Below, one piece after another: positions 16,497-24,917 of a stretch of DNA of 64,000 nt (position 1 is its first letter; every line of letters starts with the position of its first letter). Location of the stretch: the NCBI RefSeq assembly GCF_016862215.1, contig NZ_BOMN01000057.1, forward strand, positions 62,001 to 126,000, written 5' to 3'. The translations under genes were made by a program, and so were the position numbers. The notes under the pieces were generated by a model. The model worked only from the letters and a program-made list of their open reading frames with translations. It searched no databases and was not told where the DNA came from. Origin of the DNA: Winogradskya humida. Its GTDB lineage: Bacteria > Actinomycetota > Actinomycetes > Mycobacteriales > Micromonosporaceae.

Positions 16497-17381
16497 ATGC
16501 AATTGGATCTGAATCTGCTGACGGTGCTCGACGCGCTCCTGGAAGAGGGCAGCGTGCTCGGCGCCGCCGACCGGTTGCGGCTGTCCTCGCCGGCGGTCAG
16601 CCGTTCGCTGGGGCGGATCCGGCGGCTGACCGGCGACGACATTCTTGTGCGAACCGGCCGCACGATGACCCCGACGCCGTACGCGCTGGGTGTCCGCGAG
16701 CAGGTCGGCGATCTCGTGCGGCAGGCGCGGGACGTGCTCGCCCCCAGCCGGGAATTCGACCCCGCGGAGCTCGACCGCACGTTCACGCTGCAGTGCCACG
16801 ACGCCCTCGCCACCTCGCTGGCGCCGCCGCTGCTGGACGCCATCGCCCGGCTCGCGCCCGGTGTGCGGCTGCGCTTCCTGGCGGAGCCCGCTTCCGACAA
16901 CGACGATCTGCGTCACGGCCGCATCGACCTGGCGATCGGTTCGGCCGCCCCCGACCTGCCCGAGTTCCGCTCCGACAACCTGGGTCACGATCGGGTCGTC
17001 GCGATCCTGCGCCGCGATCATCCGTACGCGGGGAGGCTCGACCTGGCCGCCTACGCCGCGCAGCCGCACATCCTGGTCTCCCGCCGCGGCCGCCTCACCG
17101 ACCCGATCGACGAGATGCTCGCCACGCACGGCCTGCGCCGCCGCGTCCTCGCCTCGGTCGGCACCGCCGCGAGCGCCCTGCTCGTCGTCAGCCGCAGCGA
17201 CGCCGTCCTGACCGCCCCCGAAGCGACCTGGCTTCCCCTGATCGAGACGTTCGGCCTGAGGACCGAGCCGCTCCCGCTGCCCGTGCCGCCCCCGCCGATG
17301 ATCTGCAGCTGGCACCAGCGCTATGACACCGACCCCGCCCACGCCTGGCTCCGCGCCCAGGTGCGCACAGCCCTCGGTTAG
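16497..17381 (+). CDS. LysR-family transcriptional regulator
   Basis: This 294-residue regulator has an N-terminal winged helix-turn-helix (AADRLRLSSPAVSRSLGRIR near residues 23-42) and a LysR substrate-binding domain. The N-terminal DLNLLTVLDALLEEGSV and the short linker resemble the NodD/NahR-like subgroup. It diverges from the inositol-phosphatase-like operon and is its probable regulator. The TAAGAT about 8 nt before the ATG and the absence of a Shine-Dalgarno suggest a very short or absent leader. Its 3' end overlaps the convergent gene by 4 bp. Confidence 0.9.
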   Translation: MQLDLNLLTVLDALLEEGSVLGAADRLRLSSPAVSRSLGRIRRLTGDDILVRTGRTMTPTPYALGVREQVGDLVRQARDVLAPSREFDPAELDRTFTLQCHDALATSLAPPLLDAIARLAPGVRLRFLAEPASDNDDLRHGRIDLAIGSAAPDLPEFRSDNLGHDRVVAILRRDHPYAGRLDLAAYAAQPHILVSRRGRLTDPIDEMLATHGLRRRVLASVGTAASALLVVSRSDAVLTAPEATWLPLIETFGLRTEPLPLPVPPPPMICSWHQRYDTDPAHAWLRAQVRTALG

Positions 17382-18319
17382 GCGTTGTTGGGGGCGACGG
17401 CTTCCCTGTTCTCGGCGGCCAGAGCAGGGCCGAGGAGCTCTTCGCAGACGCGGATCAGGCGGGCGCGCAGGGCTGACGCGCGCCGGGCGAACTCGCGCTG
17501 GCGGGCTACGTACTCCTGCTTGCCCTCCGGGGTTTCGATCTTTACCGCGGGCTCGTCGTAGGAGGTGAGGTCGTAGGGGCTGGCCTGCATGTCGAGCAGG
17601 CGGATGTCGCCGGCCAGGGCGAAGCAGTCCAGGGCGAGGGCGCCCGGGACCGCGGGGCCGAGCTTGGTCGCCCACTTGTGGCAGTCCATGGCCGCGTGCA
17701 GGCAGCCCGGTTGGTCCAGGTCGACCTGGGTGGCGCGGGTGGGCTGCAGCCGGTTGAGGCCGACCGCCTCCGGGGTGAAGAAGCGGAACGCGTCGAAGTG
17801 GGTGCAGCGGATCGGGTGCTGCTCGACGACCTTGTCCGTCTCGGCCTGTCCCAGCCGCAGCGGCAGCTGGTGGCGGCGGTGCTCCGGCTGGCGGTAGACC
17901 ATCGCCCACTCGTGCAGGCCGAAGCAGCCCGAGAACGCCGGGCGGGACTCGGTCGCCGTGAGCAGGCCGTGGATGTAGCGGACGCTCTCGCCGCGGACCT
18001 GCATGTAGGCCTCGACGTTGAGCGTGACCACGCCGTCGGGCAGCGTCGCGTAGAACTTCCACGCCGCCTGCTCGGCCAGGCCGTCGGGTGCCTGGCCCAG
18101 CCCGGTGCCGACGCCGGGGTGCCAGCGGCGCAGCTGAGCCGGGCGGGTGCCGTAGTAGTCGTAGAGGAAATCCTCTATGGCGTGCTTCTCGCCGACCGAT
18201 TTGCGCGCGCGATGACCTGCCGTCATCTCGTCAGCACGGTCCGCATGGGCGTGGGCCAGCGGGATCCAGCTGACGCTGGGCAGCACGGTAGCCAGCGCCT
18301 GCCTCTCGCTGATCCCCAT
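17378..18319 (-). CDS. Conserved actinobacterial protein, often labelled 3-methyladenine DNA glycosylase
   Basis: This 313-residue protein belongs to a family common in actinomycetes and marked by HAIEDFLYDYYGTRPAQLRR near residue 48 followed by WHPGVG. Databases often call it 3-methyladenine DNA glycosylase, but I see no helix-hairpin-helix/Asp motif of a known glycosylase and know of no experimental proof. Conserved His, Trp and Asp clusters (for example MDCHKWATKLGPA) suggest an enzyme. The ATG at 18317-18319 was chosen because the family start follows it and a TACGCT -10 element ends 6 nt upstream. A longer frame upstream is unsupported. Confidence 0.75.
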   Translation of the reverse strand: MGISERQALATVLPSVSWIPLAHAHADRADEMTAGHRARKSVGEKHAIEDFLYDYYGTRPAQLRRWHPGVGTGLGQAPDGLAEQAAWKFYATLPDGVVTLNVEAYMQVRGESVRYIHGLLTATESRPAFSGCFGLHEWAMVYRQPEHRRHQLPLRLGQAETDKVVEQHPIRCTHFDAFRFFTPEAVGLNRLQPTRATQVDLDQPGCLHAAMDCHKWATKLGPAVPGALALDCFALAGDIRLLDMQASPYDLTSYDEPAVKIETPEGKQEYVARQREFARRASALRARLIRVCEELLGPALAAENREAVAPNNA

Positions 18320-18347
18320 CGCACCAGCGTATCCAGCAAGTCCAGTC

Positions 18348-19172
18348 CTATCGAGCCCTGGCGCCGCCGGTTGTGAGGAACGCCCGAACGAGGTCCGCCA
18401 CCGCCGCGGGCGCCTTCTCGTCCGGCGCGTTGTGGTCGAGCCCCGGCGAGACCGTGTACGCCGCCTTGGGAATGAGCGCGGCCAGCTCCGACTGCACCTC
18501 ACGAAGCCACTGCGGGCTCCGGCCACCGGCCAGGATCAGCGTGGGCGCGGTTATGGCGGCGTACTCGCCGCCGTTCGAGTCCAGGGCGAGGACTTCCCGC
18601 AGCTCGGAGGGGAGGGTGCCGAGCAGGGCGCGGGTCTCCCGGCCGTCCGCCGTGTGCAGCATGAGCCACGCGAACGCGGTGAACACCGGCATGGGCAGCA
18701 GCCCGATCGGCGCCAGGCCCAGACCGCTGATGAACGTCGTCATCGCCCTCGCCTCGCGCCCGGCGGCCAGCTTGCGCTCCATGTCGGACAGGATCACGGG
18801 GTTGATCCGGCCGTCGAGATTGAGGCCGGCCTCATAGATCACGAGCTTGTCCAGCCGGCGGCCGAGGGCGAGCCGCAACGCGATCAGCCCGCCGTAGCTG
18901 TGCCCGAAGACCTCGGCGGCACCGGTGGCGTCGAGCACGGCCGCGGCATCCTCGACCTCACGATCCATCGAGTACGCGGGACCTTGCGGCCCGCTGTCCC
19001 CGCGCCCGCGACGGTTGACGAGGTGGACCGTGCGCACCTCGGCGAGTGCCGCCGCGAACCGCGTGTAGTGGTGCGCCATTCTCAGCCCGCCCGGGATCAG
19101 GACCAGCCCCGGGCCGGTGCCGGTGGTTGTCACGGAGATCGGGGTGCCGTCCCTGCTTTGGATAGTTGGCAT
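18348..19172 (-). CDS. Alpha/beta hydrolase
   Basis: This 274-residue alpha/beta-hydrolase-fold enzyme has an oxyanion-region motif PGLVLIPGG, the nucleophile elbow GHSYGG (Ser near residue 95), an acid in the C-terminal half and the catalytic His in GLDHNAPDEKAP. The substrate is unknown; esterase or lactonase activity is plausible. The ATG at 19170-19172 is followed at once by the fold's first strand. It diverges from an ABC exporter operon across 47 bp that contain a perfect inverted repeat (19181-19200), so the two units may be co-regulated. Confidence 0.88.
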   Translation of the reverse strand: MPTIQSRDGTPISVTTTGTGPGLVLIPGGLRMAHHYTRFAAALAEVRTVHLVNRRGRGDSGPQGPAYSMDREVEDAAAVLDATGAAEVFGHSYGGLIALRLALGRRLDKLVIYEAGLNLDGRINPVILSDMERKLAAGREARAMTTFISGLGLAPIGLLPMPVFTAFAWLMLHTADGRETRALLGTLPSELREVLALDSNGGEYAAITAPTLILAGGRSPQWLREVQSELAALIPKAAYTVSPGLDHNAPDEKAPAAVADLVRAFLTTGGARAR

Positions 19173-19180
19173 GCTGAGGA

Positions 19181-19200
19181 ATGTAGTACATCTGCTACAT
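19181..19200. promoter_or_regulatory. Inverted-repeat operator between hydrolase and ABC operon
   Basis: ATGTAG (19181-19186) and CTACAT (19195-19200) form a perfect 6-bp inverted repeat with an 8-nt spacer. It lies between the two divergent starts and overlaps the probable hydrolase -10 (TACATT on the minus strand, 7 nt before its ATG). Confidence 0.5.
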
Positions 19201-19219
19201 AGTTGATAAGGTGCTGGAC

Positions 19220-20182
19220 ATGACGACAGTGACGGGGGCGCTCGAGACCGGCATGCCGATACCGGTTGACGAGCGCGTGCTGGACGTCCGTGACCTGCGG
19301 ATGCGTTACGGCACGACAGACGTGCTCCACGGCGTGACATTCTCGGCCCGGCGCGGCGAGGTCATCGCCCTGCTCGGCCCGAACGGCGCCGGCAAGACCA
19401 CGACCATCGAGATCCTCGAGGGTTTCCGGCGGCGCTCCGCCGGCGACGTGTCCGTGCTCGGCGAGGATCCGGGGGTCGCGGGGGAGAAGTGGCGGGCCCG
19501 GCTCGGTGTCGTGCTGCAGTCCTGGCGTGACCACGGGAAGTGGCGTGTCCGCGAGCTGCTCCACCATCTCGGCACCTACTACGCCGACTACTCGACGCCG
19601 GCGATCCCGCGGCCGTGGCCGGTCGACGACCTGATCGAGGCGGTCGGGCTGACCGCTCAGGCCCGCCAGCGGGTCGGCAGGCTCTCCGGTGGCCAGCGCC
19701 GGCGGCTCGACGTCGCCATCGGCATCGTCGGGCGCCCCGAGCTGCTCTTCCTCGACGAGCCCACGGTCGGCTTCGACCCCGCCGCGCGCCGCGAGTTCCA
19801 CGACCTCGTGCACCGGCTGGCCGATGTGGACGACACCACGATCCTGCTCACCACGCACGACCTCGACGAGGCCGAGAAGCTCGCCGACCGGATCCTCATC
19901 CTCGCCGGCGGCCGGATCATCGCCGACGGCTCGGCCGACCAGCTCTCGCTGCTGGTGGCGGGGGAGTCGGAGATCCGCTGGACCCGCGACGGCTCGCGCT
20001 ACGTGCATGCGGCCGCCGACGCCACCGCGTTCGTGCGCGAGCTGTTCCGGCAGTACGGCGACGGCATCGCCGACCTGGAAGTGCGCCGCGCCAGCCTGGA
20101 GGAGACCTACATGACCCTCGTCCGCGAGTCCGAGGCCGGCCGCGCCGCCGCGGCGGCCAGCACCTTCGAGGAGGCGTTGTGA
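19220..20182 (+). CDS. ABC transporter ATP-binding protein
   Basis: This 320-residue ATPase has Walker A GPNGAGKT at residues 53-60, signature LSGGQRRR, Walker B LLFLDEPTVGFDP and H-loop TTHD. The ~75-residue C-terminal extension is typical of multidrug/lantibiotic ABC-2 exporters. The ATG at 19220 is preferred over an in-frame GTG at 19211 because AAGG at 19208-19211 then gives normal spacing. It overlaps the permease gene by 4 bp and heads a three-gene operon with the permease and a small XRE regulator. Confidence 0.92.
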   Translation: MTTVTGALETGMPIPVDERVLDVRDLRMRYGTTDVLHGVTFSARRGEVIALLGPNGAGKTTTIEILEGFRRRSAGDVSVLGEDPGVAGEKWRARLGVVLQSWRDHGKWRVRELLHHLGTYYADYSTPAIPRPWPVDDLIEAVGLTAQARQRVGRLSGGQRRRLDVAIGIVGRPELLFLDEPTVGFDPAARREFHDLVHRLADVDDTTILLTTHDLDEAEKLADRILILAGGRIIADGSADQLSLLVAGESEIRWTRDGSRYVHAAADATAFVRELFRQYGDGIADLEVRRASLEETYMTLVRESEAGRAAAAASTFEEAL

Positions 20183-21027
20183 GCAGCATCTCCACGGCCG
20201 CGCGCACGGGTTTCGCCCGCGGTGGTTACGAGTTCCGGCACACCCTGACAACCCCCGCCGACCTCTGGCAGTACATCTTCCCGACCATCGCGCTCTACGC
20301 CACGGTGTTCTTCATGCGCGGCGCGACCGTGCCCGGCACGGACATCGCGCTCGGCGCCCGCACCCTGCCCAGCGCGTTCGGCATGGGGATCGCGTTCACC
20401 GGGCTGATGACGGTGGCGATGCTGCTGGTGACCGATCGCGAGGACGGCACGCTGCTGCGGGCCAAGGCCACCCCCAACGGCATGTCCGGATATCTGGTCG
20501 GCAAGATCGTGCTGGTCGGCGGGATGACCGCGATCAGCTTCCTGCTCCAGCTCCTGCCGGGGTTGTTCCTCATCGACGGGCTGCACGTCGACGCGGTCGG
20601 CTGGTTCACGCTGCTCTGGCTCGTGCCGCTCGGGTTCGTCGCGACCATGCCGATCGGCGCGGTGCTCGGGTCACTGTTCGACGGGCCGCGCAACATCGGG
20701 CTGCTGATGCTCCCACTGGTCGGCCTCGTCGCCATCTCCGGCATCTTCTACCCGATCATGTCTCTGCCCGGGTGGGTGCAGGGCGTTGCACAGGTCTTCC
20801 CGATCTACTGGCTAGGGTTGGGTATGCGCTCCGTCTTCCTGCCCGACGCCCTCACGGCGGCCGAGCTGGGCCACTCCTGGCGGCACCTGGAGACCGTCGG
20901 GATGCTGGGCCTCTGGGCCGTCGCCGGGCTGGTCGTCGCGCCGATGATCCTGCGCCGGATGGCCCGCCGCGAGTCGGGCAGCGCGGTCGCCGCCCGGCGC
21001 GAGAAGGCCATGCAGCGGATCAGCTGA
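20179..21027 (+). CDS. ABC-2 type transporter permease
   Basis: This 282-residue membrane protein has about six transmembrane helices, spanning roughly residues 28-45, 65-85, 110-135, 145-168, 175-195 and 248-268, as in the ABC-2 permease family. The start is a GTG at 20179 overlapping the ATPase stop (GTGA), so translation is coupled. It exports an unknown substrate with the preceding ATPase. A long frame that begins at 19540 in the same phase is an artefact of high GC3 and lies inside the ATPase gene. Confidence 0.9.
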   Translation: MSSISTAARTGFARGGYEFRHTLTTPADLWQYIFPTIALYATVFFMRGATVPGTDIALGARTLPSAFGMGIAFTGLMTVAMLLVTDREDGTLLRAKATPNGMSGYLVGKIVLVGGMTAISFLLQLLPGLFLIDGLHVDAVGWFTLLWLVPLGFVATMPIGAVLGSLFDGPRNIGLLMLPLVGLVAISGIFYPIMSLPGWVQGVAQVFPIYWLGLGMRSVFLPDALTAAELGHSWRHLETVGMLGLWAVAGLVVAPMILRRMARRESGSAVAARREKAMQRIS

Positions 21028-21037
21028 GAGACGGCAC

Positions 21038-21286
21038 ATGAGCTCCGAGATCACGTACAACCGCATCGCCATGCTGCGCGCCGAGCGGGGCATCTCCCGG
21101 CGGCAGCTGGCCGATGCCCTGGGTGTGCACTACCAGACCGTCGGTTATCTGGAGCGCGGCGAGTTCAGCCCGTCGCTGCACCTCGCGCTCCGGATCTCCA
21201 CGTATTTCGAGGTGCCGGTCGAGATCGTCTTCGCGCTGGAGCCCTTCCCCCGGCTCGGGACGGATCCGGTGTCCCGCAGCGCGTAG
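21038..21286 (+). CDS. Small XRE-family DNA-binding protein
   Basis: This 82-residue protein is essentially one Cro/CI helix-turn-helix (residues 8-62): RIAMLRAERGISRRQLADAL then TVGYLERGEFSP. Such short XRE regulators (YozG type) often follow ABC exporter genes and control them. It starts 10 bp after the permease stop and is the third gene of the operon. It could bind the inverted repeat at 19181-19200, but this is untested. Confidence 0.88.
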   Translation: MSSEITYNRIAMLRAERGISRRQLADALGVHYQTVGYLERGEFSPSLHLALRISTYFEVPVEIVFALEPFPRLGTDPVSRSA

Positions 21287-21330
21287 CCTCGTCCCTGCGT
21301 ACAAGCAAGTTCAAGGGATGGGGTTCACCC

Positions 21331-22125
21331 GTGCGTTTCGCTCGTTTTGTTCATGCCGGTGGCGTCTCCTTCGGGATCGTCGAGGGAGAGGCGCAGTCGG
21401 GTCTCACGATCGCCGAGATCGACAGCATCCCGTTCCAGAACGTCCGCCCGACCGGGAACCGCTGGGCCCTGGCCGACGTGCGGCTGCTCGCGCCGATCTT
21501 CTCCAGCAAGGTGATCGGCATCGGCCGCAACTACGCCGACCACGCCGCGGAGCTCGGCAACGAGCTGCCCAAGGAGCCGCTGATCTTCATCAAGCCGTCC
21601 ACCTCGGTGATCGGCCCCAACGACGCGATCCGGATCCCCTCGGTCGCCAAGCAGGTCGAGCACGAGGCCGAGCTCGCGGTCGTGATCGGCGCCAGCGGTG
21701 CCCGCCGGGTCGACCGCGCCGGCGCCCAGAAGGCCATCTTCGGCTACACGGTCGGCAACGACGTGACCGCCCGTGACCTGCAGCGCAGCGACCCGCAGTG
21801 GACCCGGGCCAAGGGCTTCGACTCGTTCTGCCCGCTCGGCCCGTGGATCGAGACGGACCTCGACGTCAGCGATCTCGAGGTGCGCTGCGAGGTGGGCCGC
21901 AACCCCGACGCGATGGAGGTCCGTCAGCTCGGCCGCACCAAGGACATGGTCTTCGACGTCGCGACCCTGGTCTCCTACGTCTCCCACGTCATGACGCTGC
22001 TGCCCGGCGACGTCATCCTCACCGGCACCCCCGCCGGGGTCAGCCAGATCGTCCCGGGCGAGACCGTCTCGGTCAGCGTCCAGGGCATCGGCGAGCTGCG
22101 CAACCCGGTCGTCTCGCTCGACTAG
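21331..22125 (+). CDS. Fumarylacetoacetate hydrolase-family protein
   Basis: This 264-residue enzyme has the FAH fold: GIGRNYADHAAELGNE, the metal-binding EHEAELAVVIG, GYTVGNDVTARDLQ and the C-terminal LLPGDVILTGTPAGV. Family members hydrolyse or decarboxylate 2-oxo acids (for example oxaloacetate decarboxylase, acylpyruvase, 5-oxopent-3-ene-1,2,5-tricarboxylate decarboxylase). The subgroup with a ~45-residue N-terminal lid and ~260 residues is most often acylpyruvase-like. The start is GTG at 21331. In many actinomycetes this gene sits just upstream of gltX, but that gene is absent here. Confidence 0.85.
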   Translation: MRFARFVHAGGVSFGIVEGEAQSGLTIAEIDSIPFQNVRPTGNRWALADVRLLAPIFSSKVIGIGRNYADHAAELGNELPKEPLIFIKPSTSVIGPNDAIRIPSVAKQVEHEAELAVVIGASGARRVDRAGAQKAIFGYTVGNDVTARDLQRSDPQWTRAKGFDSFCPLGPWIETDLDVSDLEVRCEVGRNPDAMEVRQLGRTKDMVFDVATLVSYVSHVMTLLPGDVILTGTPAGVSQIVPGETVSVSVQGIGELRNPVVSLD

Positions 22126-22985
22126 TCCGTTGCACCAGGGCCCTCACTCCTTGCCGCAGGAGTGGGGGCCATCAATTTCTCCAGTGCCGTTCGATCACCG
22201 TCGGCGGCGGGGCGGAAGATCAGCAACCACTGGTCCGGGTCGTGCGCCGGCGTGAGCACCTCGAAGTTCAGGGTGATCTCCCCCACGTCGGGATGACGCA
22301 TCACCTTGCAGCCCCGCCCGTTGATCGTGACGTCCGGCTCGGCCCACAGCCGCGCGAAATCGGCGTCGCGGGCGAGAAACTCGGCGATGAGCTCGTTGAG
22401 CGCCTGATCCTCGGGGTGCGCGGCCCAGGCGGTGCGCAGGTGGGCGATCCCGTCCCGGACAACGCTTTCGCGGTCGACGTAGTGCGCCCGGACCTGCGGA
22501 TGCAGCAGGCACAGCCACACCAGGTTGCGCTGCGCCGGCGGCAGCGCGCCAAAATCCACCAGCAGCGCTGCCATGCCGTCGTTCCAGGCGAGGATGTCGA
22601 AGCGGTGGTTGAGCAGCATGGCCGGCATCGGCGACAGATCAGCGACGAGCCGGGCCAGGGGTGGCGACGCGGTGGCGGCGGGCTTGTCCGCGGTGCGGGG
22701 GCGTTGCTGGGCCAGGTCGAAGAGGTAGGCGCGTTCGTTGGGGGCCAGACGCAGGGCCCCTGCCAGGGCTTCCACCACGTCCGCTGACGGGCGCAGGCCA
22801 CGGGCCTGCTCAAGCCGTACGACGTAATCGGTGCTGACCCCGGCCAGTTCGGCGACCTCCTCGCGGCGCAGGCCGGGGGTTCGCCTGGATTGCCGGCGCA
22901 GGGGCAGGTCGTCGAAGTCGCGCGGGTCCAGGCGTTCGCGCCGGGACCGCAGGAACGTGGCCAGCTCCCGCGTCCTGTTCGTCAT
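22122..22985 (-). CDS. MmyB-like XRE transcriptional regulator
   Basis: This 287-residue regulator has an N-terminal helix-turn-helix (RRTPGLRREEVAELAGVS near residues 34-51, then YVVRLEQARG) and a C-terminal MmyB-like ligand domain with NLVWLCLLHPQVR and HPDVGEITLNFEVL, which resemble PAS-type domains that bind fatty acids in relatives. It diverges from an aldo/keto reductase gene, a frequent pairing in actinomycetes. The ATG at 22983-22985 starts the family N-terminus MTNRTRELATFL. Its stop overlaps the convergent FAH gene by 4 bp. Confidence 0.9.
   Translation of the reverse strand: MTNRTRELATFLRSRRERLDPRDFDDLPLRRQSRRTPGLRREEVAELAGVSTDYVVRLEQARGLRPSADVVEALAGALRLAPNERAYLFDLAQQRPRTADKPAATASPPLARLVADLSPMPAMLLNHRFDILAWNDGMAALLVDFGALPPAQRNLVWLCLLHPQVRAHYVDRESVVRDGIAHLRTAWAAHPEDQALNELIAEFLARDADFARLWAEPDVTINGRGCKVMRHPDVGEITLNFEVLTPAHDPDQWLLIFRPAADGDRTALEKLMAPTPAARSEGPGATD
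22139..22170 (+). terminator. Hairpin after the FAH-family gene
   Basis: Thirteen consecutive pairs (22139-22151 with 22158-22170, one of them G-U) enclose a 6-nt loop, and ATCAATTTCT follows. It lies inside the 3' end of the convergent MmyB-like gene, so it probably terminates the FAH-family transcript. Confidence 0.5.
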
Positions 22986-23100
22986 GTCCGGTCCAACCGG
23001 AGGGTAGGACCGGTATTCCCAGGAACTTTCTTCCCTGACCCCGGCCGCCCCGCGATCGCAGACTCGAGTCCGCAAGGTTCTGCGACCACAGGAGGACACG

Positions 23101-24150
23101 ATGGCACTCACCCTCGACACCTACCGGCTGCTGGGGCGCTCCGGGCTGCGGGTCTCGCCGCTGGCGCTGGGGGCCGCCACCTTCGGCACCGACTGGGGCT
23201 GGGGCGCCGACCGGGACGAGGCACGCAAGCTGTTCGACCTCTACGTCGGGCGCGGCGGCAACTTCATCGACACCGCCACCACGTACACCAACGGCAGTTC
23301 TGAGCGGTTGCTGGGCGAATTCAGCAAAGAGAACCGCGACAGCCTCGTGCTGGCGACGAAATACACGACACTGCGCCGGCCCGGGGACCCGAACTCCGGC
23401 GGCAGCCAGCGCAAGAGCCTGACCGGCTCGGTGGAAACCAGCCTGCGCCAGCTCAACACGGACTACCTCGACCTGCTCTACCTGCACGTGTGGGACTTCC
23501 GGACCCCGGTCGAGGAGATCCTGCGCGGCCTGGACGACCTGGTCCGGCAGGGCAAGGTGCTCTATGTCGCGATCTCCAACACACCCGCCTGGGAGGTGTC
23601 GCGGATGCAGGCGATCGCGGACCTGCGTGGGTGGTCACCGTTGGTCGCACTGCAGATGGAATACAACCTCATTGAGCGTACGGGCGAACGCGACCTGATC
23701 CCGATGGCACGCGAGATGGGCCTCGGGGTGGTCCCGTGGTCACCGCTGGCAGGCGGGGTGCTCACGGGCAAGTACAGCCGCGAGGACCTGACGGCGTCCC
23801 ACGACGGCACCCGCAGAGGTTTCACCATCGCCAACGGCGGCCTCACCGAACGCAACTTCGCCATCGCGGACGTCGTGAAGCAGGTCGCCGCGGAACTCGG
23901 GCACACCCCCGCCCAGGTCGGGCTGGCGTGGGTACTGCAGCAGCCGGGCGTGACGGCTCCGATCATCGGCGCCCGTACGCCCGCGCAGCTGGAGGACAAC
24001 CTCGGCGCCCTGGACGTCGAATTCACCGCCGCCCAGCTCGCCCGGCTCGACGAGGCCAGCGCGATCGACCTCGGCTTCCCGCACGCCATGCTCGCCGGCG
24101 ACCACATCCGCGCGGTGACCCTGGGCGACCTGAAAGTCGGGACCCGCTAA
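23101..24150 (+). CDS. Aldo/keto reductase
   Basis: This 349-residue NADPH-dependent oxidoreductase is an (alpha/beta)8 barrel with the catalytic tetrad visible: Asp57 and Tyr62 (FIDTATTYTNG), Lys87 (LATKY) and His129 (LLYLHVWD). The closing GVTAPIIGARTPAQLEDNLG is the cofactor-binding segment of the YajO/Tas-like group. It reduces unknown aldehydes or ketones. AGGAGG precedes the ATG. The divergent MmyB-like regulator probably controls it. Its stop overlaps the convergent TetR gene by 4 bp. Confidence 0.92.
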   Translation: MALTLDTYRLLGRSGLRVSPLALGAATFGTDWGWGADRDEARKLFDLYVGRGGNFIDTATTYTNGSSERLLGEFSKENRDSLVLATKYTTLRRPGDPNSGGSQRKSLTGSVETSLRQLNTDYLDLLYLHVWDFRTPVEEILRGLDDLVRQGKVLYVAISNTPAWEVSRMQAIADLRGWSPLVALQMEYNLIERTGERDLIPMAREMGLGVVPWSPLAGGVLTGKYSREDLTASHDGTRRGFTIANGGLTERNFAIADVVKQVAAELGHTPAQVGLAWVLQQPGVTAPIIGARTPAQLEDNLGALDVEFTAAQLARLDEASAIDLGFPHAMLAGDHIRAVTLGDLKVGTR

Positions 24151-24881
24151 GCCCCGGCCTCGGCCGCGATGCCGTTCAGGAGCAACCGCAGACCGTACGC
24201 GAAAGCCGCCGCAGCCTGCTCCTCGGTGCCCCCGCCATACCCGTTTGCGTGCCACAGGCGGGTCATGGTGGGGTGCTCCTCCGCGTCGAACCACTCCTCC
24301 CAGAAACCGCTGCGCGCCAGCCACCACGCGTCGTTGGAGAGCCCGCTCTCGCGGCGCAGGATCTCGTTCTCGCCCTCCTGCCGGGCCGCCGACGTGACGA
24401 ACATCGCGATCGCGTTCGCCGCCTCGTTGACGCGGGCCAGGGGCAGGCCGGTGCTCGCCACCGCGGCGAGGACGAACTCCTTGCTCCGGAACGTGCCCGG
24501 GCCCAGCGGAGGGCGGACCGCCGGGACCTGGCTCAGCCAGGGGTGCGTCCGGTACGTCGTCAGGGTGCTCCGGGCGTACCCGAGAATGCGGTCCTGCCAG
24601 GATCCTTCGCCGGACAGCTCGGGGCTTCGCAGGACCTGGTCGACCATGAGATCCACGAGCTCGGTGCGGGACGGCACATAGGTGTAGAGCGTCATCGTGC
24701 CCACACCGAGCCGGGCCGCGACCTTCGCCATCGAGGCCGCTGCCAGGCCCTCGGCGTCAGCGATCGCGATGCCGGCCTGGATCACCGCGTCCACGCTCAG
24801 GCCCGGGCGGCGGCCCGTGCGTGCGGTGTCCGGCGGGCGGCTGTCCCGCCACAGCAGCGGCAGGATCCGATCCGGGTCCAT
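24147..24881 (-). CDS. TetR/AcrR-family regulator with TetR_C domain
   Basis: This 244-residue regulator has a helix-turn-helix at about residues 30-75 (MAKVAARLGVGTMTLYTYVP) and a C-terminal domain of the tetracycline-repressor C type. The ATG at 24879-24881 is preceded by GAGGGGAG. It diverges from an NmrA-like gene across 34 bp containing an inverted repeat (24903-24917), so it probably represses that gene and itself. Confidence 0.88.
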   Translation of the reverse strand: MDPDRILPLLWRDSRPPDTARTGRRPGLSVDAVIQAGIAIADAEGLAAASMAKVAARLGVGTMTLYTYVPSRTELVDLMVDQVLRSPELSGEGSWQDRILGYARSTLTTYRTHPWLSQVPAVRPPLGPGTFRSKEFVLAAVASTGLPLARVNEAANAIAMFVTSAARQEGENEILRRESGLSNDAWWLARSGFWEEWFDAEEHPTMTRLWHANGYGGGTEEQAAAAFAYGLRLLLNGIAAEAGA

Positions 24882-24902
24882 GGTTCTCCCCTCAGTTCTC
24901 GT

Positions 24903-24917
24903 ATACCCTACGGGAAT
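24903..24917. promoter_or_regulatory. Candidate TetR operator overlapping the NmrA-like start
   Basis: ATACCC (24903-24908) and GGGAAT (24912-24917) form a 5-of-6 inverted repeat around TAC. It covers the TACCCT -10-like element (24905-24910 read as ACCCTA in part) and the start codon of the NmrA-like gene, a position where binding would block transcription. Confidence 0.45.
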
